From assembly GCA_019114115.1 (NCBI GenBank), contig DXGD01000094.1, positions 1 to 5,410 of the forward strand: 5,410 nucleotides of DNA, given 5' to 3'. The stretch comes from Candidatus Nesterenkonia stercoripullorum (lineage in GTDB: Bacteria; Actinomycetota; Actinomycetes; Actinomycetales; Micrococcaceae). Of the stretch, positions 1-4,896 are shown piece after piece. The notes beneath the pieces were generated by a model. That model worked only from the letters and a program-made list of their open reading frames with translations, was not told the DNA's origin and made no database searches. The translations under genes and the position numbers were made by a program. Each line of letters opens with the position of its first letter. Within the stretch, counting starts at the first letter, position 1.

Positions 1-409
1 CTCCAAGATCATCCAGGGTGCCGTGGAGGACCTGACCAACATCACGGGTCAGAAGCCCAAGGTCACCAGGGCACGGAAGTCCATTGCGCAGTTCAAGCTG
101 CGTGAGGGCCAGCCCATCGGCACTCACGCGACCCTGCGCGGAGACCGCATGTGGGAGTTCCTGGACCGCCTGGTCACCTTCGCGCTGCCGCGCATCCGCG
201 ATTTCCGCGGACTGAGCGGAAACCAGTTCGACGGCAACGGCAACTACACCTTCGGTCTGACTGAGCAGTCGGTCTTCCACGAGATCGATCAGGACAAGAT
301 CGATCGGCCGCGCGGCATGGACATCACTGTGGTGACCACCGCTAAGACCGACGAAGAGGGTCGGGCGCTGTTGAAGGCGCTGGGCTTCCCCTTCAAAGCA
401 GAGCAGTAA
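1..409 (+). CDS. rplE: 50S ribosomal protein L5, 5'-truncated by the window edge
   Basis: L5 binds 5S rRNA in the central protuberance of the large subunit and contacts P-site tRNA. The reading frame is open from base 2, upstream of the internal GTG at 23, so the gene enters from outside the window. 135 C-terminal residues are visible; L5 is usually about 180-190 residues, so roughly 50 are missing. Recognisable family blocks, in order, are ITGQKP, the basic [13 protein letters not shown] stretch, [21 protein letters not shown], the GNYTFGL block, and the C-terminal [16 protein letters not shown] ending in LGFPF. The stop is TAA at 407-409. The next gene is rpsH, 134 nt downstream, without rpsN between them. 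Nothing suggests degradation. Identity is near certain; only the start is unknown. Confidence 0.97.
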   Translation, partial: SKIIQGAVEDLTNITGQKPKVTRARKSIAQFKLREGQPIGTHATLRGDRMWEFLDRLVTFALPRIRDFRGLSGNQFDGNGNYTFGLTEQSVFHEIDQDKIDRPRGMDITVVTTAKTDEEGRALLKALGFPFKAEQ

Positions 410-469
410 GCACGAAGAATTTCTCTTAAGCACTACACCACAGGTCCGTTCACCAGAGGATCTTCTGAG

Positions 470-487
470 ATCGGCAGCCATGCCGAT
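470..487 (+). other. Perfect 7-bp hairpin in the rplE-rpsH gap
   Basis: ATCGGCA (470-476) is exactly complementary to TGCCGAT (481-487) around a GCCA loop. GGATC (458-462) and GATCC (499-503) could pair around it as an outer stem. A competing 5-bp stem, GATCT (459-463) with AGATC (468-472), shares bases with both. No U-run follows, and the downstream gene is clearly expressed from the same strand, so a terminator is unlikely. It could be an RNA-protein or processing site in the polycistronic message, or chance in GC-rich DNA. The pairing is seen; any function is inference. Confidence 0.35.
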
Positions 488-522
488 GGGGGAGATACGA
501 TCCGGAGGGCGGAAACCAGGGT

Positions 523-540
523 GGGGAAGGGCGAACGCCC
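523..540 (+). promoter_or_regulatory. rpsH ribosome-binding region overlapping a small hairpin
   Basis: The only purine-rich Shine-Dalgarno-like run near the rpsH start is GGGGAAGG (523-530), which ends 13 nt before the ATG, longer than usual. Its 3' end belongs to a stem GGGC (529-532) / GCCC (537-540) with a GAAC loop, ending three bases before the ATG. If folded, the stem would shorten the effective spacing or hinder ribosome access. This arrangement differs from the plain, well-spaced sites of rplF and rplO. Regulation by a ribosomal protein is conceivable but not shown. Confidence 0.35.
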
Positions 541-543
541 CAC

Positions 544-942
544 ATGACAATGACTGATCCAGTCGCAGACATGCTGACACGTCTGCGCAACGCCAACTCA
601 GCCTTTCACGACCAGGTCTCCATGCCCAGCTCCAAGCTGAAAGTGCGTGTGGCCGACATCCTCAAGGCTGAGGGCTACATCACCGATTGGCGCGAGGAAG
701 AGGCAGAGGTCGGCAAGACCCTGGCCATCGACCTGAAATTCGGCCCGAACCGTGAGCGTTCGATCGCCGGCCTGCGCCGCATCTCAAAGCCCGGTCTCCG
801 GGTCTACGCAAAGTCCACCAACCTGCCACACGTGCTGGGCGGCCTGGGCATTGCGATCCTGTCCACATCCTCCGGTCTGCTCACAGACCGGCAGGCTGCA
901 AAGAAGGGCGTAGGTGGGGAAGTCCTCGCCTACGTCTGGTAA
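544..942 (+). CDS. rpsH: 30S ribosomal protein S8
   Basis: S8 is a primary 16S rRNA-binding protein that organises the central domain (helices 20-21) of the small subunit; in Escherichia coli it also represses its own operon by binding the mRNA. The 132-residue product has the normal family length. It starts [18 protein letters not shown], a typical S8 N-terminus. It ends with the RNA-binding signature region at residues 100-132, containing [21 protein letters not shown] and the terminal YVW. The start at 544 is preferred over the in-frame ATG at 550 because the MTMTDP form is familiar in actinobacteria. Its ribosome-binding region is atypical (see the entry just upstream). The stop at 940-942 lies 20 nt before rplF, so the two are co-transcribed. 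Confidence 0.97.
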   Translation: MTMTDPVADMLTRLRNANSAFHDQVSMPSSKLKVRVADILKAEGYITDWREEEAEVGKTLAIDLKFGPNRERSIAGLRRISKPGLRVYAKSTNLPHVLGGLGIAILSTSSGLLTDRQAAKKGVGGEVLAYVW

Positions 943-962
943 CCGGAAGGAGTCGAAGCACT

Positions 963-1499
963 ATGTCACGCATCGGTCGTCTTCCGATCACCATCCCCAG
1001 CGGGGTCGACGTCTCACTGAACGGACGTGAAGTCCAGGTGAAGGGCCCCAAGGGTGAACTCAGCCGGACCATCGCAGAGGGCATCACCGTCGCGCAGGAG
1101 GAAGGCACTCTGACGGTGTCTCGTCCCGACGACGAGCGAGAGTCCCGTTCACTGCACGGTCTGACCCGCAGCCTGATCAACAACATGATCGTCGGCGTCT
1201 CCGAGGGCTACTCCAAGAGCCTCGAGATCGTCGGTACCGGTTACCGAGTGCAGGCCAAGGGTTCGGACCTCGAGTTCGCCCTGGGCTACTCCCACCCCGT
1301 CGAGGTGAAGGCTCCCGAAGGGATCACCTTCGCTGTGGACGGGAACACGAAGCTCTCGGTCAACGGCATCGACAAGCAGCAGGTCGGCGAAGTTGCCGCG
1401 AACATCCGCAAACTGCGCCGTCCCGACCCGTACAAGGGCAAGGGCGTCCGCTACGCGGGCGAGCAGCTGCGCCGCAAGGCCGGAAAGGCAGGTAAGTAA
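963..1499 (+). CDS. rplF: 50S ribosomal protein L6
   Basis: L6 sits near the factor-binding region of the large subunit, contacting 23S rRNA helix 97 and the sarcin-ricin loop neighbourhood. At 178 residues it has the standard bacterial length and two tandem L6 folds, roughly residues 10-82 and 90-165. The second contains VGTGYRVQ (90-97) and the family signature [13 protein letters not shown] (152-164), followed by a basic tail rich in K and R. The N-terminus [12 protein letters not shown] is canonical. A good Shine-Dalgarno, AGGAG at 948-952, lies 10 nt before the ATG. Only 3 nt separate its stop from rplR. Confidence 0.98.
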   Translation: MSRIGRLPITIPSGVDVSLNGREVQVKGPKGELSRTIAEGITVAQEEGTLTVSRPDDERESRSLHGLTRSLINNMIVGVSEGYSKSLEIVGTGYRVQAKGSDLEFALGYSHPVEVKAPEGITFAVDGNTKLSVNGIDKQQVGEVAANIRKLRRPDPYKGKGVRYAGEQLRRKAGKAGK

Positions 1500-1502
1500 A
1501 CC

Positions 1503-1874
1503 ATGGCTATTGGTATCAAGGGCAAGTCCAAGTCCGCTGCCCGCGGCCGCCGGCACCTGCGTCTGCGCAAGCGCATCAGCGGTTCCGCGCAGCGTCCCCG
1601 TCTCGTGGTCAACCGCTCAGCGCGTCATATGGTGGCCCAGGTCGTCAATGACGTCGAGGGTCACACGATGGTCTCCGCCACCACAATGGAGGCAGACCTG
1701 CGTCATCACGACGGCGACAAGACAGACAAAGCCAAGCGCGTCGGGGAGCTCATCGCCGAGCGTGCGAAGGCCGCTGGCATTGAAGCCGTCGTCTTCGACC
1801 GTGGAGGCAACAAGTACCACGGTCGCGTGGCCGCCGTCGCTGACGGCGCCCGGGAAGGTGGGCTGAAGCTGTGA
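1503..1874 (+). CDS. rplR: 50S ribosomal protein L18
   Basis: L18 binds 5S rRNA together with L5 and helps attach it to the large subunit. The product is 123 residues, the usual size. The N-terminal 35 residues are strongly basic ([13 protein letters not shown], then RPRLVV), the flexible RNA-binding tail of the family. The C-terminal half holds the [17 protein letters not shown] helix and the conserved [23 protein letters not shown] block (residues 97-118). The ATG follows the rplF stop by only 3 nt and has a modest purine-rich run inside the rplF end. The TGA stop at 1872-1874 overlaps the GTG start of rpsE in a GTGA arrangement, indicating translational coupling. Confidence 0.97.
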   Translation: MAIGIKGKSKSAARGRRHLRLRKRISGSAQRPRLVVNRSARHMVAQVVNDVEGHTMVSATTMEADLRHHDGDKTDKAKRVGELIAERAKAAGIEAVVFDRGGNKYHGRVAAVADGAREGGLKL

Positions 1875-2632
1875 GCGAGAACGCCAACAACACTGAGAAG
1901 GACGTCTCTGTGACTGAGGTCAACGAGACCGCGGCTGCCGAGCAGGCAGCCCGCGGAGAGAACCAGCCGGCAGCGAACGAGGCCGAGAGCACATCGCGGG
2001 ACCGTGGCGGGAACTCCCGCGGCGGCGGTCGCGGTGGACGCAGTGAGGGCCGCGGCGGACGCAGCGGTGGTCGAGGGGGCCGCGATGAGGAGCGGGACAA
2101 GTTCCTCGAGCGCGTCGTCACCATCAACCGTGTGTCGAAGGTCGTCAAGGGCGGTCGTCGGTTCAGCTTCACCGCTCTGGTCGTCGTCGGTGACGGCGAT
2201 GGGCTGGTCGGTGTGGGCTACGGCAAGGCCAAAGAGGTCCCGGCAGCTATCGCGAAGGGCGTCGAAGAAGCCAAGAAGTCCTTCTTCCGCGTCCCCCGCG
2301 TCGGCTCGACTATCCCGCACCTGGTCAAGGGCGAGGACTCGGCAGGCGTTGTGCTGCTGCGTCCGGCCTCTGCCGGTACGGGCGTGATCGCCGGCGGTCC
2401 AGTGCGTGCAGTGCTGGAGTGCGCGGGCATTCACGATGTGCTCACCAAGTCGATGGGGTCGGTCAACGCGATCAACATCGTCCACGGCACTGTCGACGCC
2501 CTGAAGCAGCTGGAAGAGCCCGAAGCAGTGGCAGCACGCCGCAGCAAGGCTCTCGACGAGGTCGCTCCGGCTCCGATGCTGCGCACGATGCAGGCGGACC
2601 GTGAGGCCCGCGCGCAGAAAGCAGGTGCATGA
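1871..2632 (+). CDS. rpsE: 30S ribosomal protein S5 with acidic and RGG-rich N-terminal extension
   Basis: S5 lies at the solvent-side mRNA entry region of the small subunit and affects decoding accuracy. The product is 253 residues against about 165-170 in Escherichia coli, owing to an N-terminal extension and a short C-terminal tail (residues about 235-253). Residues 1-42 are acidic and low-complexity; residues 43-71 are an arginine-glycine tract with three RGGR heptads. The double-stranded-RNA-binding-like S5 domain spans about 77-140 and the C-terminal domain about 155-225. The loop VSKVVKGGR (88-96), where spectinomycin-resistance changes map in other bacteria, looks wild type. The GTG start overlaps the rplR stop by 4 nt and has a GGAAGGTGG-like site upstream. 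V14 (GTG at 1910) is an alternative start with its own purine-rich upstream run, but the overlap favours 1871. N-terminal extensions of this kind are, from memory, common in Micrococcales S5. Confidence 0.96.
   Translation: MSENANNTEKDVSVTEVNETAAAEQAARGENQPAANEAESTSRDRGGNSRGGGRGGRSEGRGGRSGGRGGRDEERDKFLERVVTINRVSKVVKGGRRFSFTALVVVGDGDGLVGVGYGKAKEVPAAIAKGVEEAKKSFFRVPRVGSTIPHLVKGEDSAGVVLLRPASAGTGVIAGGPVRAVLECAGIHDVLTKSMGSVNAINIVHGTVDALKQLEEPEAVAARRSKALDEVAPAPMLRTMQADREARAQKAGA
2030..2092 (+). repeat. 21-nt tandem repeat, three copies, coding for RGGR heptads of S5
   Basis: Three consecutive 21-nt units (2030-2050, 2051-2071, 2072-2092) encode [14 protein letters not shown] and RGGRDEE at S5 residues 54-74. 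The first two units are close copies at the DNA level; the third keeps the RGGR half but uses different codons and ends in the acidic DEE that leads into the folded domain. The pattern suggests in-frame duplication within a disordered tail. Such tracts may vary in copy number between strains; that is inference. Confidence 0.6.
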
Positions 2633-2862
2633 TCGTGGCTACTGTGAGGTTTACGACAGCCAAGAATCTGGTCCCCAGCGACGCAAAGCTGGAGATCACC
2701 CAGACCAAGTCCATCATCGGCACGCAGCCGAAGCATCGCGACACCGTGCGTTCCCTCGGCCTGAAGCGGATCGGGCATACTGTGACCCGCGACGCCGACG
2801 CCGTGACAGTGGGAATGCTCAACAGCGTGAAGCATCTAGTCAAGGTTGAGGAGGCGAAGTAA
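2629..2862 (+). CDS. rpmD: 50S ribosomal protein L30
   Basis: L30 is a small large-subunit protein with a ferredoxin-like fold that contacts 23S rRNA. The family core is clear: [11 protein letters not shown] (21-31), the [12 protein letters not shown] block (41-52) and the C-terminal HLVKVEE (69-75). From the ATG at 2629 the product is 77 residues, longer than the usual 58-62, with about 19 residues ahead of the core. Actinobacterial homologues commonly begin near AKNL (residues 11-14 here). ATG 2629 forms a 4-nt ATGA overlap with the rpsE stop, but the AGG at 2623-2625 lies only 3 nt from it. GTG 2635 (75 residues) has a better 9-nt spacing from the same AGG, and GTG 2644 is also in frame. 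The gene is certain; its start is not. Confidence 0.93.
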   Translation: MIVATVRFTTAKNLVPSDAKLEITQTKSIIGTQPKHRDTVRSLGLKRIGHTVTRDADAVTVGMLNSVKHLVKVEEAK

Positions 2863-2864
2863 GG

Positions 2865-3359
2865 ATGGCGGAGAACACCCCCGCAGAGTCCGAAGTCCTC
2901 AAGGTACACGACCTTCGTCCGGCCAAAGGATCCAAGAAGTCACGGGTCCGCGTCGGACGTGGTGAAGCATCTAAGGGTAAGACCGCAGGCCGCGGAACGA
3001 AGGGCACAAAGGCCCGTTACCAGGTCCGCGCCGGCTTCGAAGGCGGGCAGCTGCCCATGCATATGCGCCTTCCGAAGCTTCGCGGGTTCAAGAACCCTTT
3101 CCGTGTGGAGTACTCACCGGTCAACTTGACCAAACTGGGGGATCTGTACCCCCAGGGCGGCGAAGTGACCGCAGATGACCTCATCGCCAAGGGCGCAGCA
3201 CGCAAGGGTCGCCCCGTGAAGGTGCTCGGCAGCGGAGAGATCTCAGTTGCCGTGACGGTCAAGGCCCATGCCTTCTCCGCATCAGCTGTGCAGAAGATCA
3301 CCGACGCCGGCGGCTCCACAGAGCAGCTGCCGGTCAAGGCAGTTTCCGCGCAGAACTGA
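2865..3359 (+). CDS. rplO: 50S ribosomal protein L15
   Basis: L15 binds 23S rRNA and is important for late assembly of the large subunit. The 164-residue product is a little longer than the usual 144-150, with about 12 extra residues ([12 protein letters not shown]) ahead of the [13 protein letters not shown] start of the family. The basic rRNA-threading loop at residues 29-51 reads [17 protein letters not shown], the actinobacterial version of the glycine-rich segment. The C-terminal L15 signature covers about 119-150, including [16 protein letters not shown] and DAGG. A strong Shine-Dalgarno, GAGGAGG at 2848-2854, lies inside the end of rpmD, 10 nt before the ATG. It is the last gene before the terminator-like hairpin, so it probably closes the ribosomal protein transcription unit. 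Confidence 0.97.
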   Translation: MAENTPAESEVLKVHDLRPAKGSKKSRVRVGRGEASKGKTAGRGTKGTKARYQVRAGFEGGQLPMHMRLPKLRGFKNPFRVEYSPVNLTKLGDLYPQGGEVTADDLIAKGAARKGRPVKVLGSGEISVAVTVKAHAFSASAVQKITDAGGSTEQLPVKAVSAQN

Positions 3360-3366
3360 TCACGGC

Positions 3367-3394
3367 GTGCTGTGGTACAGCACACTGTGACCAC
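3367..3394 (+). other. Two mutually exclusive hairpins just after rplO
   Basis: GTGCTGT (3367-3373) pairs perfectly with ACAGCAC (3377-3383) around a 3-nt loop. Alternatively GTGGTACAG (3372-3380) pairs with CTGT (3385-3388) and ACCAC (3390-3394), with G3389 bulged and a CACA loop. The two share bases and cannot coexist. The second would also use bases (3393-3394) that could lengthen the base of the terminator stem just downstream. They may be the first part of a tandem terminator or an end that stabilises the message; a switch role is speculation. Confidence 0.35.
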
Positions 3395-3399
3395 GCGTG

Positions 3400-3449
3400 A
3401 AGCCCCCGATTTCCGCTTCCCACCAGGAGTGAAGCGGAATCGGGGGCTT
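3400..3449 (+). terminator. Long-stem intrinsic terminator candidate after rplO
   Basis: The left arm 3400-3419 (AAGCCCCCGATTTCCGCTTC) and right arm 3431-3449 (GAAGCGGAATCGGGGGCTT) form 19 base pairs with a single extra T bulged on the left and an 11-nt loop. ACGC (3393-3396) and GCGT (3452-3455) can add four more pairs after a small internal loop. There is no proper U-tract: only TTA follows, then GCGTAGG. Weak or absent U-tracts are common at actinobacterial terminators. Its position, 40 nt after the rplO stop and ahead of secY, supports transcription termination or strong attenuation. As it is nearly symmetrical it could act on either strand. Confidence 0.75.
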
Positions 3450-3481
3450 ATGCGTAGGTACCCGACGTGACCAGCTGATTA

Positions 3482-3509
3482 CTGGCGGGTCCGCGTGCCG
3501 GGTTAGGAT
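3482..3509 (+). promoter_or_regulatory. Candidate sigma-70-type promoter for secY-adk
   Basis: TAGGAT at 3504-3509 fits the TAnnnT -10 element of housekeeping sigma factors in actinobacteria. The best -35 at a 16-nt spacing is CTGGCG (3482-3487), a poor match to TTGACA. Transcription would begin around 3515-3517, giving a leader of about 70 nt before secY. The position between a terminator-like hairpin and a new gene makes a promoter likely somewhere here, but this exact assignment is tentative. Confidence 0.4.
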
Positions 3510-3558
3510 GACTGATTGTGTGGAGTGACTTTGTCCGTTCTCGGATGAGATCCGCACG

Positions 3559-3582
3559 AGGAGGATCACTGCATCAGGAGGA
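3559..3582 (+). promoter_or_regulatory. Duplicated Shine-Dalgarno motif before secY
   Basis: AGGAGGAT occurs twice, at 3559-3566 and 3576-3583, offset by 17 nt. The second copy, 4 nt before the GTG at 3586, is a perfect anti-SD match but set rather close. The first lies 21 nt upstream, too far to serve this start directly, and can be masked by GATCC (3549-3553) pairing with GGATC (3563-3567). A competing hairpin, CGGAT (3542-3546) with ATCCG (3550-3554), would free it. It may act as a ribosome standby site. Confidence 0.45.
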
Positions 3583-3585
3583 TTC

Positions 3586-4896
3586 GTGTTCAGCGCAATA
3601 GCCAGGGTGTTCAAGACGCCCGATCTGCGCCGCAAGATCTGGTTCACCATCGGGATCATTGCGATCTACCGGATCGGCGCATACACTCCAGCGCCGGGAG
3701 TGGACTACAACGGGGTGCAGCAATGCCTGGCATTGGGCAATACCGAAGGTGGTCTCTACTCCTTCGTGAACATGTTCTCCGGCGGTGCGCTCCTCCAGGT
3801 CTCGGTATTCGCCTTGGGCATCATGCCCTACATCACGGCAGCGATCATCGTTCAGCTGCTGCGAGTGGTCATCCCGCGCTTTGAGGCGCTGCAGCGAGAA
3901 GGTCCGCAGGGTCAGGCCAAGCTGACGCAGTACACCCGGTATCTGACCATTGCGCTGGCGCTGCTCAACGCCACCACTCTCATATCCATGGCACGTACGG
4001 GAGCTCTCCTCGGATGCGAGCCGGGGCAGATCATCCCGAATGACAGCCTGCCGATGATCCTTCTCCTGGTCCTGGTGATGACCACCGGCGTGGCGCTGAT
4101 CATGTGGCTCGGCGAGCAGATCACGGAGCGCGGTGTGGGCAACGGCATGTCCATCCTCATCTTCGTCTCGATCGCCGCTGGCTTCCCAGCCGCACTCGGC
4201 GACATCTGGACGGTGCAGGGCTGGCGGGTATTCGCCGGGGTGATGGTCCTCGGGCTGGTCATCATCGCTCTGGTCGTGCTCGTGGAGCAGTCGCAGCGCC
4301 GTGTGCCGGTGCAGTACGCCAAGCGCCAGGTCGGACGACGCACAGTCGGCGGCTCCTCGACCTACATCCCGATCAAAGTGAACATGGCCGGTGTGATCCC
4401 GGTGATCTTCTCGTCCTCGGTCCTGATGCTGCCCAGCGTTCTCGTGCAGTTCAATCAGCCCGCGCCGGGGGAGGAGCCTTCCCGGGTCATCCAGCTCATC
4501 CAGGAATATCTGGTGGGCGGCACCCACCCGGTATATATGGCCCTGTTCTTCTTCCTGACGATCTTCTTCACGTACTTCTACGTGACCATCACCTTCAACC
4601 CCAACGAAGTCGCTGAGAACATGCGCAAGTATGGCGGCTTCATCCCGGGTATCCGTGCGGGTAAGCCCACGGAGAGCTATCTGGCGTACGTGATCTCCCG
4701 GATTACGTTCCCGGGTTCTCTCTACCTCGGCCTTATCGCACTTGTTCCGCTGATCGCCTTCGCGGCTGTCGGTGCGAGCCAGAACTTCCCATTCGGCGGT
4801 ACCTCGATCCTCATCATGGTGGGCGTCGGGTTGACCACCGTGAAGCAGATCAACGCACAGATGGAACAACGCAACTATGAAGGGCTGCTGAGATGA
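3586..4896 (+). CDS. secY: Sec translocon channel subunit SecY
   Basis: SecY forms the membrane channel of the SecYEG translocon, through which SecA- or ribosome-driven proteins cross or enter the cytoplasmic membrane. The 436-residue product has family length and ten hydrophobic segments, at about 17-35, 74-93, 118-137, 155-173, 187-205, 215-235, 269-288, 315-335, 372-393 and 403-420. The plug helix region is about 58-70 (YSFVNMFSGG). Signature 1 covers LGIMPYITAAIIVQLL (77-92); signature 2 is LGEQITERGVGNGMS (175-189). The cytosolic loop between segments 8 and 9 contains FIPGIRAG with R357, the arginine known in Escherichia coli to be critical for SecA-driven export. The GTG start matches the actinobacterial N-terminus (FSAIARVFKTPDLRRK) and follows a perfect AGGAGG. 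C47 and C144 are the only cysteines, both predicted extracytoplasmic. The stop overlaps adk by 4 nt. Confidence 0.98.
   Translation: MFSAIARVFKTPDLRRKIWFTIGIIAIYRIGAYTPAPGVDYNGVQQCLALGNTEGGLYSFVNMFSGGALLQVSVFALGIMPYITAAIIVQLLRVVIPRFEALQREGPQGQAKLTQYTRYLTIALALLNATTLISMARTGALLGCEPGQIIPNDSLPMILLLVLVMTTGVALIMWLGEQITERGVGNGMSILIFVSIAAGFPAALGDIWTVQGWRVFAGVMVLGLVIIALVVLVEQSQRRVPVQYAKRQVGRRTVGGSSTYIPIKVNMAGVIPVIFSSSVLMLPSVLVQFNQPAPGEEPSRVIQLIQEYLVGGTHPVYMALFFFLTIFFTYFYVTITFNPNEVAENMRKYGGFIPGIRAGKPTESYLAYVISRITFPGSLYLGLIALVPLIAFAAVGASQNFPFGGTSILIMVGVGLTTVKQINAQMEQRNYEGLLR

Noticed and set aside
470..487. Terminator between rplE and rpsH
   Set aside because: The stem is only 7 bp, is not followed by T residues, and interrupting the operon before rpsH without a clear promoter would be unlikely.
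410..543. Degraded S14 gene in the gap
   Set aside because: I found no trace of the S14 zinc ribbon or its basic C-terminal signature in any frame, so the gap looks like a clean absence rather than a pseudogene.
1393..1866. + strand ORF overlapping the rplF end and rplR in another frame
   Set aside because: It is a frame shadow: rich in S, R, P and T with no domain, while rplF and rplR fully explain the same bases.
1706..2485. Minus-strand ORF of 259 codons across rplR and rpsE
   Set aside because: It covers two certain ribosomal genes, has low-complexity alanine and threonine runs mirroring the S5 repeat region, and shows no recognisable motif.
3545..3601. 18-codon ORF starting at ATG 3545 and ending in TAG just inside secY
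   Set aside because: Considered as a leader peptide. It has no Shine-Dalgarno, no codon runs typical of attenuation, and its overlap with the secY start is easily chance. It would matter only if conserved in relatives.
4104..4616. + strand ORF of 170 codons inside secY in another frame
   Set aside because: Its arginine- and histidine-rich translation has no membrane segments or motif, and secY is intact over the same interval.
3574..4869. Long minus-strand ORF (431 codons) opposite secY
   Set aside because: The translation is extremely rich in D, H, E and R with no domain, the usual product of reading a GC-rich gene antisense. It lies within a certain secY and has no convincing ribosome-binding site.
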